Assembly (NCBI GenBank): GCA_027310795.1
Contig: DAIDAD010000025.1
Span: forward strand, 1 to 8,214
Direction: 5' to 3'
Source: Candidatus Micrarchaeaceae archaeon
Lineage (GTDB): Archaea; Micrarchaeota; Micrarchaeia; Micrarchaeales; CABMGC01
DNA: 8,214 bases
This document shows positions 1 through 7,344 of this stretch, one piece after another (the stretch's first letter is position 1; each line of letters starts with the position of its first letter). Below the pieces are notes generated by a model that was given only the letters and a program-made list of their open reading frames with translations, was not told the DNA's origin and searched no databases. Position numbers and translations under genes: made by a program.

Positions 1-1
1 G

Positions 2-1228
2 AAGAGCGCTGATGAAAGGAAGAAAAGGGACAATGAAAGAATCGCTGAGATCGGCAAAGAGATGAAGCAGCTCTCCGTAAAGGATTACTCAAAGCTTGCA
101 AACCTGAGGGAGATGCTTGGAATAGAAGCACAGCGCGCAGATGTTGCATCTGAATTCAAGCGGACGGAGAGCACATTCATAATAGAGGGATGGGTGCGGA
201 AGGTGAATGTGGAAAGGCTAAAGGAAAGATTATATTCAGTGACTGATAAAAGGTGCGTCCTGGAAGAGATAGGCGCGGGAGAGGAACTTGCCCCTACTAA
301 CACCAGAAGGCCAGGTTTCCTCAGGCCGTTCGACTATCTTGTGAGCTTTTACTCCGTGCCTAGAAGCGACGAGATAGACCCCACATGGATCTTCATATTC
401 TCTTTTCCGATATTCTACGGGCTGATGGTGACCGACGTGGGCTATGGCATAGCCTCGCTTCTTCTTGCAACATGGATAACGACAAGGACGGATCCTGAGG
501 GACTCATGTACAACACTGCAAAGGTATGGCAACTCAACTCAGTTGCTGCAATCGCCTTTGGACTGCTCTCGAACCAGTGGTTCGGATTCCAGCTCAACAG
601 CTATGTAGGCATTGCGCAGGGTGCATTCGACTGGCTGAAGAACACGCCTGCGCTCGTTGCGATAACCGTGATATTCGGAATCGTGCAGGTAATCATCGGA
701 CTGGCGATAGGGATAATAAACAGCTACAACCACGGGCACAAGAAGATAGCAGCTGCAAAATTCACTTCAATACTCGTCATCGTATTCGGCACCATAGCTG
801 TTGCAGGGGCATTCTTCAGCGCTTTCACAGGGGCGATAGTGCCGGTGTCTGGTGCGGTTGCCGTTATATCACTGCTTGCAACAGGCGTACTGAGCGGCAG
901 CGAAGCGACTGAGATCACGAACCTTATAACGCACCCTCTTAGTTATGCAAGGCTTATGGGCTTCGGCCTTGGCAGCGTGATAATCGCCTTCCTCATAGAC
1001 ATGGCATTCACGCCGCATCTCGGCACAGGCGCCATAGGAATAATGCTCTTCGTGGTTTATGCCGTAATATTTATAGCTTTGCACTTCCTTAATATGGTGC
1101 TAGCGATATTTGAGGGCATTGTGCAGGGAGTAAGGCTGAACTTTGTCGAGTTTTTCTCAAAATTCTACATAGGAAACGGGATACCGTTCAGACCTTTCGG
1201 TTATAAAAGAATCCATACCAAGGAATAA
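2..1228 (+). CDS. atpI: A-type ATP synthase subunit I (a subunit), 5'-truncated
   Basis: Membrane stator subunit that forms the ion half-channels against the c-ring. The frame is open from base 2, ahead of the first visible ATG at 62, so the gene enters from outside the window. About 408 residues are visible; family members are usually around 650, so roughly 200-250 N-terminal cytoplasmic residues are missing. Counting from Met at 62, a soluble part (about 1-108) is followed by roughly eight hydrophobic segments. The first carries a PIFYGLMVTDVGYG motif, the family's FFGxMxGDVGYG signature. The segment LSYARLMGFGLG holds Arg297 (bases 950-952), the expected essential arginine facing the c-ring carboxylate. 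The C-terminus VRLNFVEFFSKFYIGNG matches the family's LRLHYVEFFSKFY block, with Asn in place of the usual His. The stop is followed by a 21-base gap to the chosen atpK start. An H/G peripheral-stalk gene, if present, would lie upstream. Confidence 0.95.
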   Translation, partial: KSADERKKRDNERIAEIGKEMKQLSVKDYSKLANLREMLGIEAQRADVASEFKRTESTFIIEGWVRKVNVERLKERLYSVTDKRCVLEEIGAGEELAPTNTRRPGFLRPFDYLVSFYSVPRSDEIDPTWIFIFSFPIFYGLMVTDVGYGIASLLLATWITTRTDPEGLMYNTAKVWQLNSVAAIAFGLLSNQWFGFQLNSYVGIAQGAFDWLKNTPALVAITVIFGIVQVIIGLAIGIINSYNHGHKKIAAAKFTSILVIVFGTIAVAGAFFSAFTGAIVPVSGAVAVISLLATGVLSGSEATEITNLITHPLSYARLMGFGLGSVIIAFLIDMAFTPHLGTGAIGIMLFVVYAVIFIALHFLNMVLAIFEGIVQGVRLNFVEFFSKFYIGNGIPFRPFGYKRIHTKE

Positions 1229-1231
1229 TAG

Positions 1232-1239
1232 TAAATATA
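1232..1239 (+). promoter_or_regulatory. TATA-like box (TAAATATA) before atpK, tentative
   Basis: TAAATATA lies in the short atpI-atpK gap and resembles archaeal box A. Its centre is about 26 bases upstream of the in-frame ATG at 1262, the usual TATA-to-start distance for a leaderless archaeal transcript. If functional it would give a separate atpK-proximal promoter and an AtpK four residues shorter. This rests on position and similarity only; AT-rich gaps produce such matches by chance. Confidence 0.3.
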
Positions 1240-1245
1240 GGTGAT
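1239..1245 (+). promoter_or_regulatory. Shine-Dalgarno AGGTGAT selecting the TTG start of atpK
   Basis: AGGTGAT is complementary to the archaeal 16S rRNA 3' end (AUCACCU). It sits 4 bases before TTG at 1250, so TTG rather than the overlapping GTG at 1241 is the likely start. The GTG is itself part of the Shine-Dalgarno motif. The same arrangement precedes atpA. Confidence 0.7.
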
Positions 1246-1249
1246 TTGT

Positions 1250-1486
1250 TTGGCAATAGACATGAATGCTGCGATAGCTGCGATAGGTGCAGGCATCGCA
1301 ATAGCAGGAGGCGCAATAGGAACAGGGGTTGCGCAGTCAGGGATAGGAAGCGCAGGCCTTGGCCTGATAGCAGAGAAGAAGGAGAACCTCGGGATAGTGC
1401 TGCTGTTCTTCGTAATACCAGAGACGCTCCTGATATTCGGGTTCGTCATAGCCATACTGATAATGCTGACAGCAGGAATCATATGA
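1250..1486 (+). CDS. atpK: A-type ATP synthase subunit K (c-ring proteolipid)
   Basis: Rotor-ring proteolipid of 78 residues from TTG at 1250, forming a single two-helix hairpin, the short c-subunit form. Helix 1 (about 7-40) is Gly/Ala-rich with GGAIGTGVAQSGIG. Helix 2 (about 47-76) holds the ion-binding carboxylate Glu58 in VIPETLLIFG. Gln29 in helix 1 aligns with the sodium-ligand Gln of F-type c subunits, and Thr59 follows the Glu, so Na+ coordination is plausible. An upstream GTG (1241) would add MIC, but it overlaps the Shine-Dalgarno motif, so TTG 1250 is preferred; ATG 1262 is a further alternative behind a TATA-like box. The product is very hydrophobic and needed in multiple copies per complex. 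atpE starts 7 bases after the stop. Confidence 0.93.
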   Translation: MAIDMNAAIAAIGAGIAIAGGAIGTGVAQSGIGSAGLGLIAEKKENLGIVLLFFVIPETLLIFGFVIAILIMLTAGII

Positions 1487-1493
1487 TGACTTC

Positions 1494-2150
1494 ATGACCC
1501 TGGAAGCGATAAGGAAGAGCTTGGAAAAGGAGGCAGGTTCCAAGGCTTCCGACATGGAGAAAGAGGCCTCGGCAGAAGCGGAGCGCATAATAAGCGATGC
1601 GAAGCAGCGCGCCAAACAGGTCGCCAATGAGATAGAGGCACGGGCTGCAAATGAAATGGAGAAGATGCAGATGGAGAGCAGGGCATCCGCAGACATAGAA
1701 GCAGGAGCGATGCTCCTTGAGGCGCAGGGCGAGGCCGTCGAGCGCTCCCTCAGGAATGTAATGTCGGCGCTTTCAAAGGAAATAGGGAAGACCGATATGA
1801 AGAAGCTCCTTGAGAAAGGGCTCAAGGAATTCGAGAAATCTTATGGCAGCAGGGGATTAATCATAAGCGTCAGCAAGAAGAACGCCGCTATCGCAAAGGG
1901 CCTCGGGGCAAAGGTCGAATACATGGATGACAACGGTTTTGTCATAACAACTGAAGACGGCAAGATAGCACTGAATGCAAGCGCAGAGAGCCTGCTTGCA
2001 TCTGAAAAGGGCAGTGCAAGAAGCCTGGTGTACGAGGGTCTTTTCGGCAAGCCACATGCCCACGTTCCTTCTGCAGTGAGAAAGAAGAACACCAAAAAAG
2101 TAAGGGCACGCACAAAGGCAAAGGGCAAGAAAAGAAAAAAAGGTAGATGA
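1494..2150 (+). CDS. atpE: A-type ATP synthase subunit E (peripheral stalk) with basic tail
   Basis: Peripheral stalk subunit that normally pairs with an H/G subunit and holds the A3B3 head against rotor torque. It has 218 residues. Residues about 1-95 are a charged, Ala/Glu/Lys-rich helix fitting the long stalk coiled coil. About 100-185 form the globular head-binding domain, with GLIISVSKKN, NGFVITTEDGKIALNASAE and the closing LVYEGLFG (LFG at 183-185). Family members usually end near that LFG. This one continues 33 residues; residues 196-218 hold 15 Lys/Arg out of 23 and no acidic residue. The frame stays open through the tail to a stop three bases before the next gene. The start ATG 1494 follows atpK by 7 bases behind a weak TGATGA. 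The family call rests on gene order plus domain pattern, since E subunits diverge quickly. Confidence 0.88.
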   Translation: MTLEAIRKSLEKEAGSKASDMEKEASAEAERIISDAKQRAKQVANEIEARAANEMEKMQMESRASADIEAGAMLLEAQGEAVERSLRNVMSALSKEIGKTDMKKLLEKGLKEFEKSYGSRGLIISVSKKNAAIAKGLGAKVEYMDDNGFVITTEDGKIALNASAESLLASEKGSARSLVYEGLFGKPHAHVPSAVRKKNTKKVRARTKAKGKKRKKGR

Positions 2151-2153
2151 GAT

Positions 2154-3224
2154 ATGCTGACAGGATCCGCGGCTGCAAGACGCTATGGCTATTCCAGTGC
2201 AAGGGCAAGAGCGATGGGCAGCGAGCTTCTCAGCGGCAAGGCTATGCAGGAAGTGATGAATGCAAAGGACGTAAGCTCGATGCTGTATGTTCTGTACCAA
2301 GGGACGTTCAAGAAGGACATAGAGGAATTCGGCGGCCTGAGCATAAAGCATGAACTGATAGACTTTGCACTGAGCAGGAACCTTGCAAAGAGCGTGAGCA
2401 AGCTTGTGCAGATCTCGCCTACGACGGAGAGGAAGCAGATACGTGCGGTGGTGGGCAGGTGGAACCTCTCGAACGTGAAGATAGCGATAGAGGCGAAGGA
2501 AAGGAAGCAGTCCTATGATGATGTTGCAAGATACATCATAGATTACGGGATCTACGACGCACAATTTGTAAGGGAAGCGATGCGCGAGGAATCTGTCGAG
2601 GGCATGCTTGCCAGGTTCATGATAAATTCGCCTTACAGAAGCATACTCGCGGAAGCGCTTGAGACGTACAAGAAGACGAAGAGCGTGACACATGCTGTTG
2701 CAGAGATAGACAGGGGTTACTACCAGATGCTTGGCAGCGTGATAATAGGATTAAGGGTACTCGACAACGAAGCAGCGCGAGTAGTGAAGATGGAAGTGGA
2801 CATGGCGAACATATTATTCATGATAAAGGCGAAGAGGCTCATGCTGAAGTTCCAGGAGGTGAGCCCGTATCTCATAAGCACAGGCAACCTTCCCCTGCAC
2901 GAGCTGGAGCAGATATACAGCAACAGTAAGGACATAGAGGCGATGGTTTTGCAGGTGAAGCAGTATGACCTGAAGAGCGCGCTTGATGTTTACAGGAACG
3001 GCAAGGCAAAGCAGCTCCTTGTCTTTGAAATAGGGCTGAAGAACAGCATATTCGAGAGCAGCATAAGACTCCTTGGGCACAGGATATTGTCCTTCGGAGC
3101 GATACTCGCTTATGCATACAAGAAGGAGCTTGAGATATTCACCCTTAGGATACTCATACAAGGAAGAATATACGGATTGACAAAAGAGGAGATGCAGAGG
3201 TTGTTGGTTTGGAAGAGCGGTTGA
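2154..3224 (+). CDS. atpC: A-type ATP synthase subunit C (central stalk socket, V-ATPase d homologue)
   Basis: Funnel-like subunit that connects the D/F shaft to the c-ring. It has 356 residues, in the family's usual size range, and is nearly all helical with no membrane span. The N-terminal pattern AARRYGYSSARARAMGSELLS matches the family opening (Tyr...aromatic followed by an RxRAxxxxLLS-type helix). The C-terminal LRILIQGRIYGLTKEEMQR matches the conserved LRxxLxGxxxGLxxEEI end. ATG 2154 lies 3 bases after the atpE stop. An AGGT at 2141-2144, inside the A/G-rich end of atpE, is the likely ribosome-binding element. The last 16 bases overlap atpF, suggesting coupled translation. Confidence 0.92.
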   Translation: MLTGSAAARRYGYSSARARAMGSELLSGKAMQEVMNAKDVSSMLYVLYQGTFKKDIEEFGGLSIKHELIDFALSRNLAKSVSKLVQISPTTERKQIRAVVGRWNLSNVKIAIEAKERKQSYDDVARYIIDYGIYDAQFVREAMREESVEGMLARFMINSPYRSILAEALETYKKTKSVTHAVAEIDRGYYQMLGSVIIGLRVLDNEAARVVKMEVDMANILFMIKAKRLMLKFQEVSPYLISTGNLPLHELEQIYSNSKDIEAMVLQVKQYDLKSALDVYRNGKAKQLLVFEIGLKNSIFESSIRLLGHRILSFGAILAYAYKKELEIFTLRILIQGRIYGLTKEEMQRLLVWKSG

Positions 3225-3550
3225 ACAGGTACAAGATAGCTATGGTCGGCAACAGGCTCATGTCCTTAGGCTTCAGGCTTGGAGGCATACCGGAATCATA
3301 CGAAGCTGCAGATGAGAAGGCAGCAGAGAGTTCACTTAAGTCGCTCCTTGACAGGGATGACGTAGGCATAATAATAATTACTTCAGGAATAAAGAAGCTG
3401 GTAAAGGAGAGGAGGCTGCAAGAGGCAATATCCGGAAGCATACTCCCGCTCATAGTGGAGATACCTGAAGAGGACCAGGAGCAGGAAGAGGACACATTGC
3501 GAAGCCTCATAATGAGAGCAATAGGGATAGACATTACAAAGAGCAATTAG
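3209..3550 (+). CDS. atpF: A-type ATP synthase subunit F (central stalk)
   Basis: Small Rossmann-like subunit that binds the D shaft and can modulate ATP hydrolysis. It has 113 residues from TTG at 3209. YKIAMVGNRLMSLGFRLGG matches the family's KIxVxGDxxxxxGFRLAGV opening, and DVGIIIITSGIKK is the expected second strand block. PLIVEIPEEDQEQEED is followed by LIMRAIGIDI, the typical C-terminal helix. TTG 3209 is favoured by GAGG at 3197-3200 with 8-base spacing and by keeping the first beta strand. TTG 3221 is possible. ATG 3242 (102 residues) would cut into that strand. The start lies inside atpC, a 16-base overlap. Confidence 0.9.
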   Translation: MEERLNRYKIAMVGNRLMSLGFRLGGIPESYEAADEKAAESSLKSLLDRDDVGIIIITSGIKKLVKERRLQEAISGSILPLIVEIPEEDQEQEEDTLRSLIMRAIGIDITKSN

Positions 3551-3555
3551 GTGAT
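3549..3555 (+). promoter_or_regulatory. Shine-Dalgarno AGGTGAT selecting the TTG start of atpA
   Basis: AGGTGAT overlaps the atpF stop (TAG 3548-3550) and lies 4 bases before TTG 3560. The arrangement nearly repeats that before atpK: from 3548 and from 1238 both read TAGGTGATTTG, one variable base, then TTGG. No ATG exists close enough to be an alternative start for the family's conserved N-terminus. Confidence 0.75.
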
Positions 3556-3559
3556 TTGA

Positions 3560-5332
3560 TTGGGAATTATTGAAAAGGTCTCAGGTCCGCTCGTCGTTGC
3601 AAAGGACATGCTCGGAAGCAGCATGTACGATGTAGTAAAAGTTGGAAAGGACTCGCTCGTCGGAGAGATAATACAGTTGAACGGGGAGAAGGCGGTAATA
3701 CAGGTATATGAGGACACTACTGGAATGGGCCCTGGAGAGGCCGTAGAGTCTACCGGCGTTCCGCTCTCCGTAGAACTGGGCCCTGGAATACTGAGCAACA
3801 TATACGACGGAATACAACGGCCGTTGGAAGTGATAAGGTCGAAGAGCGGCGCGTTCATAGAAAAAGGGATAGTCGCGGACCCGATAGACAAGAAGAAGAA
3901 ATGGAAATTTGTCCCTGAGAAAGGGATGAAGGCAGGAAGCATTGTAAAAGAAGGGGAGATAATCGGCTATGTTCAAGAAACTGAGCTGATAAAGCACTAT
4001 ATAATGGTGCCTTACGGGATAAGCGGCAGGATAAAATCCATAAAGCAGGGGAGCTTCACTGTAGACGATTCTGTTGCAAAGGTCGATTTGAAGAATAAGG
4101 TTTTCGACATAAAGATGTCACAGGTCAGGCCGGTCAGAAAGGCCTCTAAATTCAAGACGAAGTTCAGGTCTGACGAACCGCTGGTCACAGGCCAGAGGAT
4201 AATAGACACGCTCTTCCCTGTTGCAAAGGGAGGGACTGCCGGAGTTCCTGGTCCGTTCGGGGCAGGAAAGACAGTTATACAGCACCAGCTTGCGAAATAT
4301 GCGGACAGCGACATCGTGGTTTATGTCGGTTGCGGAGAGCGCGGCAATGAGATGACTGAGATACTGACAGAATTTCCAGAGCTCAAGGACCCGCGCAGCG
4401 GAAGGCCACTCATGGAGCGCACGGTACTAATAGCGAACACAAGCAACATGCCTGTGGCTGCAAGGGAGGCGAGCATATACACAGGAATAACGATTGCTGA
4501 ATACTTCAGGGACATGGGATACAGCGTTGCGATAATGGCAGATTCCACTTCGAGATGGGCAGAGGCGATGCGAGAGATCTCTTCAAGATTAGAGGAGATG
4601 CCTGGCGAAGAGGGCTATCCCGCATACCTTCCGAAGAGGCTTGCCGAGTACTATGAAAGAGGTGGAAAGGTCGAATCCCTTTCAGGGAAGATAGGCTCTG
4701 TAACGATAGTAGGCGCAGTCTCGCCTCCGGGCGGCGACCTTTCAGAGCCTGTGTCGCAGGGAACACTTAGGGTGGTGAAGGCATTCTGGTCCCTTGACGC
4801 AGCGCTTGCGAGCTCAAGGCATTTTCCATCGATAAACTGGCTATCCAGTTATTCTCTTTATCTTGATTCGCTTGCGGGCTGGTATGACAAGAACGTTGAC
4901 AAGGAATTCATGGCTGCAAGGAAGGAGTGCATGCAGATACTGCAAAGAGAAGCAGAGCTGAAGGACATCGTGCAGCTTGTCGGCGCAGAAGCGCTGCCCG
5001 ACCACGAACGGCTTGTGCTCGAGGTAGGGCGCATGATAAGGGAGAATTTCCTCAGGCAGAGCGCATTTGATGAAGTAGATGCGTACACAAGCCTGAAGAA
5101 GCAGTCGTTCATGCTCAGGTCCATGCTCAACTTCTCAAGAAAGGCAGAAGAAGCGCTGAAGTCTGGCGCTACGACCGACAGGATATCCAAGATGGCAGTG
5201 GTAGCGCAGATTGCAAGGATGAAAGAGGTCAAGGAAACTGACGTCGACAGATATGAGAAGAAGATAGCTGAAGATATAAACAGGGAGCTTGGCGCAATAG
5301 TTGCAGAGTACAAGGAATCGGAAAAGGGATGA
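3560..5332 (+). CDS. atpA: A-type ATP synthase catalytic subunit A
   Basis: Catalytic subunit of the A3B3 head that makes or hydrolyses ATP. It has 590 residues, the usual length. The N-terminal beta barrel (about 1-75, [12 protein letters not shown]) is followed by the bulge or non-homologous region specific to A subunits (about 110-190). The nucleotide-binding domain carries the Walker A GPFGAGKT (231-238), the catalytic Glu260 in [11 protein letters not shown], and the Walker B Asp328 in [13 protein letters not shown]. Further family blocks are [33 protein letters not shown], and a helical C-terminal domain containing VGAEALPD (474-481) and [11 protein letters not shown]. All expected catalytic residues are present. 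The start is TTG, fixed by AGGTGAT and the conserved barrel. atpF precedes by 9 bases and atpB follows after 4. Confidence 0.98.
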   Translation: MGIIEKVSGPLVVAKDMLGSSMYDVVKVGKDSLVGEIIQLNGEKAVIQVYEDTTGMGPGEAVESTGVPLSVELGPGILSNIYDGIQRPLEVIRSKSGAFIEKGIVADPIDKKKKWKFVPEKGMKAGSIVKEGEIIGYVQETELIKHYIMVPYGISGRIKSIKQGSFTVDDSVAKVDLKNKVFDIKMSQVRPVRKASKFKTKFRSDEPLVTGQRIIDTLFPVAKGGTAGVPGPFGAGKTVIQHQLAKYADSDIVVYVGCGERGNEMTEILTEFPELKDPRSGRPLMERTVLIANTSNMPVAAREASIYTGITIAEYFRDMGYSVAIMADSTSRWAEAMREISSRLEEMPGEEGYPAYLPKRLAEYYERGGKVESLSGKIGSVTIVGAVSPPGGDLSEPVSQGTLRVVKAFWSLDAALASSRHFPSINWLSSYSLYLDSLAGWYDKNVDKEFMAARKECMQILQREAELKDIVQLVGAEALPDHERLVLEVGRMIRENFLRQSAFDEVDAYTSLKKQSFMLRSMLNFSRKAEEALKSGATTDRISKMAVVAQIARMKEVKETDVDRYEKKIAEDINRELGAIVAEYKESEKG

Positions 5333-5333
5333 T
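5326..5333 (+). promoter_or_regulatory. Shine-Dalgarno GGGATGAT deciding the atpB start
   Basis: GGGATGAT overlaps the atpA stop codon and lies 3 bases (TTC) before ATG 5337. It marks that ATG as the start of atpB instead of the in-frame ATG at 5301, which lies inside atpA and would add 12 residues unlike the family. Confidence 0.65.
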
Positions 5334-5336
5334 TTC

Positions 5337-6719
5337 ATGAAATTCGAGATAGAGTTCAAGACAATAGAGAATGTTTCAGGGCCGCTGGTGGTGGTCGGCA
5401 GGCAGGGCAATGCGAAGTACAATGAGATAGTCAAGATAAGGCTGCATGACGGCGAAGAGAGGCTCGGCCAGGTTCTCGAGACAACTGAAAAGAGCGCAGT
5501 TGTCCAGGTATTCGGACCTACGAACGGGATAAACATAAGCAACACTTCGGTATCATTCCTCGGCGAGACCTTCATGACAGGCGTGGGCGAGAACATGCTT
5601 GGCAGGATATTCGACGGCCAGGGCAGGCCGAGGGACAACGGGCCTCTGCCTGCATATGACCAGCGCAGGGACATAAACGGTTATCCGATAAATCCGGCTT
5701 CAAGGGCGATGCCGAGCGATTTCATAGAGACAGGCGTGTCTTCAATAGACGGGCTTGACACGCTTGTAAGAGGGCAGAAACTGCCGATATTCTCGTCTTC
5801 AGGTCTGCCGCACAATGAATTGACTGCGCAGATAACGAGGCAGGCTTCCGTGAAGAACCAGAGCGAGGGCTTCGCAGCGGTGTTCGCAGGCATAGGAATA
5901 ACATATGACGACGCGCAGTATTTCATAAACGAGTTCAGGAAGACAGGCACTTTCAAGAGGACTGTTGCTTTCATAAACCTCGCGGACGACCCGAGCATAG
6001 AACGCATAATAACCCCAAGGCTTGCCCTTGCGACTGCCGAGTATCTTGCATACGACGCAGGCATGCACGTGCTTGTGATACTCAACGACATGACAAATTA
6101 TGCAGAGGCTTTGCGAGAATTGTCAAGCGCGAGGGAAGAAGTTCCTGGAAGGAGAGGCTATCCTGGTTACATGTACACGGACCTTGCGAGCATATACGAG
6201 CGCGCAGGGATAATAAAAGGAAGGAAGGGCAGCATAACCCAGCTCAACGTGGTGACCATGCCCAGCGACGACATAACACACCCGATACCAGACCTCACCG
6301 GTTATATAACGGAAGGGCAGATCTTCCTGAGCAGGGAGCTTACAAACAAGGGCATCTATCCGCCGGTGCAGCCCCTAGGTTCATTGTCAAGGCTCATGAA
6401 CAACGGGATAGGGAATGGCAAGACAAGAGAGGACCACAGAGGGGTTGCAGACCAATTGTACGGCGCGTATGCAAAGGCGCAGGATGCGAAGAGCCTGAGC
6501 GCGATAGTCGGCGCAGAGGCACTGTCTGACAGCGACAAGATGTACATGCGCTTCGGCGAAGAATTCGAGAACAGGTTCATCAGGCAGAGCATATACGAGA
6601 GAAGGACCATAGAGGACACTCTAGATATTTCATGGGACCTGCTGTCTTCTCTGCCTGAGAGCGAGCTCACGAGGATAAAGTCCGATTACATATCAAAGTA
6701 CTATAAGAAGGGCAAGTGA
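5337..6719 (+). CDS. atpB: A-type ATP synthase regulatory (non-catalytic) subunit B
   Basis: Non-catalytic partner of subunit A in the hexameric head; it completes the nucleotide site at the A/B interface. It has 460 residues, the usual length, from ATG 5337. The barrel domain opens with [14 protein letters not shown]. In place of a P-loop it has the family's [17 protein letters not shown] (149 onward), the degenerate loop typical of B. Other family blocks are [42 protein letters not shown] (from 263), [21 protein letters not shown], and [19 protein letters not shown]. The C-terminal domain carries VGAEALSD (391-398) and FIRQS, which resemble the equivalent part of AtpA more than expected, and ends [12 protein letters not shown]. 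The atpD start follows after 1 base. Confidence 0.98.
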   Translation: MKFEIEFKTIENVSGPLVVVGRQGNAKYNEIVKIRLHDGEERLGQVLETTEKSAVVQVFGPTNGINISNTSVSFLGETFMTGVGENMLGRIFDGQGRPRDNGPLPAYDQRRDINGYPINPASRAMPSDFIETGVSSIDGLDTLVRGQKLPIFSSSGLPHNELTAQITRQASVKNQSEGFAAVFAGIGITYDDAQYFINEFRKTGTFKRTVAFINLADDPSIERIITPRLALATAEYLAYDAGMHVLVILNDMTNYAEALRELSSAREEVPGRRGYPGYMYTDLASIYERAGIIKGRKGSITQLNVVTMPSDDITHPIPDLTGYITEGQIFLSRELTNKGIYPPVQPLGSLSRLMNNGIGNGKTREDHRGVADQLYGAYAKAQDAKSLSAIVGAEALSDSDKMYMRFGEEFENRFIRQSIYERRTIEDTLDISWDLLSSLPESELTRIKSDYISKYYKKGK

Positions 6720-6720
6720 A

Positions 6721-7344
6721 ATGGCAAAGATAAACCCTACAAGGATGAACCTGATAAACCTTAAGAAGAGGGTCGTCATAGCAAGGAAGGGTTATTCCAT
6801 ACTGAAAAGGAAGAGGGAGGTGCTTGTGATAGAGTTCCTGAAGCTGCTCAAGGAATCGAAAGAATCAAGGAAAGAACTGAACGAGATAATCAAGAATTCG
6901 TACAGGACTGTTGCGATTGCGTCTTCTTATATCGGCAACTTCGAGCTTGAAGAAGTTGCGATGCACATAGAACAGGAAGCGGGGATAACAATGAAGATAA
7001 AGAACATCATGGGCGTCAGGATACCTGCCATAAACAGGCTTGTTGAGGACCAGGGATACAGCCCGATCATGCTGCAGACGAGCCTCGCGGCTGACGACAT
7101 AAATGAATCGTTCAGGAAGGCGGTAGGCTCTGTCGTTGACGTGGCGCAGAGGGAGCAGAGCCTCAGGAGGATAGCGATAGAGATAGACAAGACAAAGCGC
7201 AGGGTCAACGCGCTTGACTACAAAGTGATACCTGGCATGCTTGCTGAGACGAAATACATTAGAATGAGGCTTGAAGAGATAGACAGGGATACGTTCTCGG
7301 CGCTGAAGCACGTGAAGAAGAAGCTCGCGAGGAATGCAGGATGA
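6721..7344 (+). CDS. atpD: A-type ATP synthase subunit D (central rotor shaft)
   Basis: Central shaft that rotates inside the A3B3 head, the counterpart of F-ATPase gamma. It has 207 residues, normal for the family. The N-terminal helix INPTRMNLINLKKRVVIARKG followed by YSILKRKREVL is the family signature. The middle (about 65-130) is the variable globular part. The C-terminal helix has KTKRRVNALDYKVIPGMLAE and YIRMRLEEIDRDTFSALKHVKKK, matching TRRRVNALExxxIPxL...YIxxRLxExERxxxxxLKxxK; the two long helices form the antiparallel coiled coil. The start lies 1 base after the atpB stop with only a weak AGTGAA nearby, so translation probably depends on coupling. It ends in an ATGA overlap with the next gene. 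Confidence 0.97.
   Translation: MAKINPTRMNLINLKKRVVIARKGYSILKRKREVLVIEFLKLLKESKESRKELNEIIKNSYRTVAIASSYIGNFELEEVAMHIEQEAGITMKIKNIMGVRIPAINRLVEDQGYSPIMLQTSLAADDINESFRKAVGSVVDVAQREQSLRRIAIEIDKTKRRVNALDYKVIPGMLAETKYIRMRLEEIDRDTFSALKHVKKKLARNAG

Noticed and set aside
526..912. 128-codon plus-strand frame inside atpI in another phase
   Set aside because: It is Arg/Cys-rich with no domain and lies wholly inside membrane segments that match the family.
1066..1075. AATATTTATA resembling a TATA box inside atpI
   Set aside because: It encodes Ile-Phe-Ile of a conserved membrane helix and lies about 180 bases ahead of atpK, so base composition explains it without a promoter.
1857..2693. 278-codon open frame on the minus strand across atpE and atpC
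   Set aside because: It spans two well-supported plus-strand genes with no gap, is rich in Cys, His and Arg as reverse-complement shadows often are, and shows no recognisable domain. Its openness follows from codon bias on the coding strand.
5301..5336. Upstream ATG that would extend AtpB by 12 residues
   Set aside because: The extension lies inside atpA, is not like family N-termini, and the Shine-Dalgarno motif points to ATG 5337.
5135..5674. 179-codon minus-strand frame across the atpA-atpB junction
   Set aside because: It is a shadow of two conserved genes, with low-complexity Ser/Leu composition and no motif.
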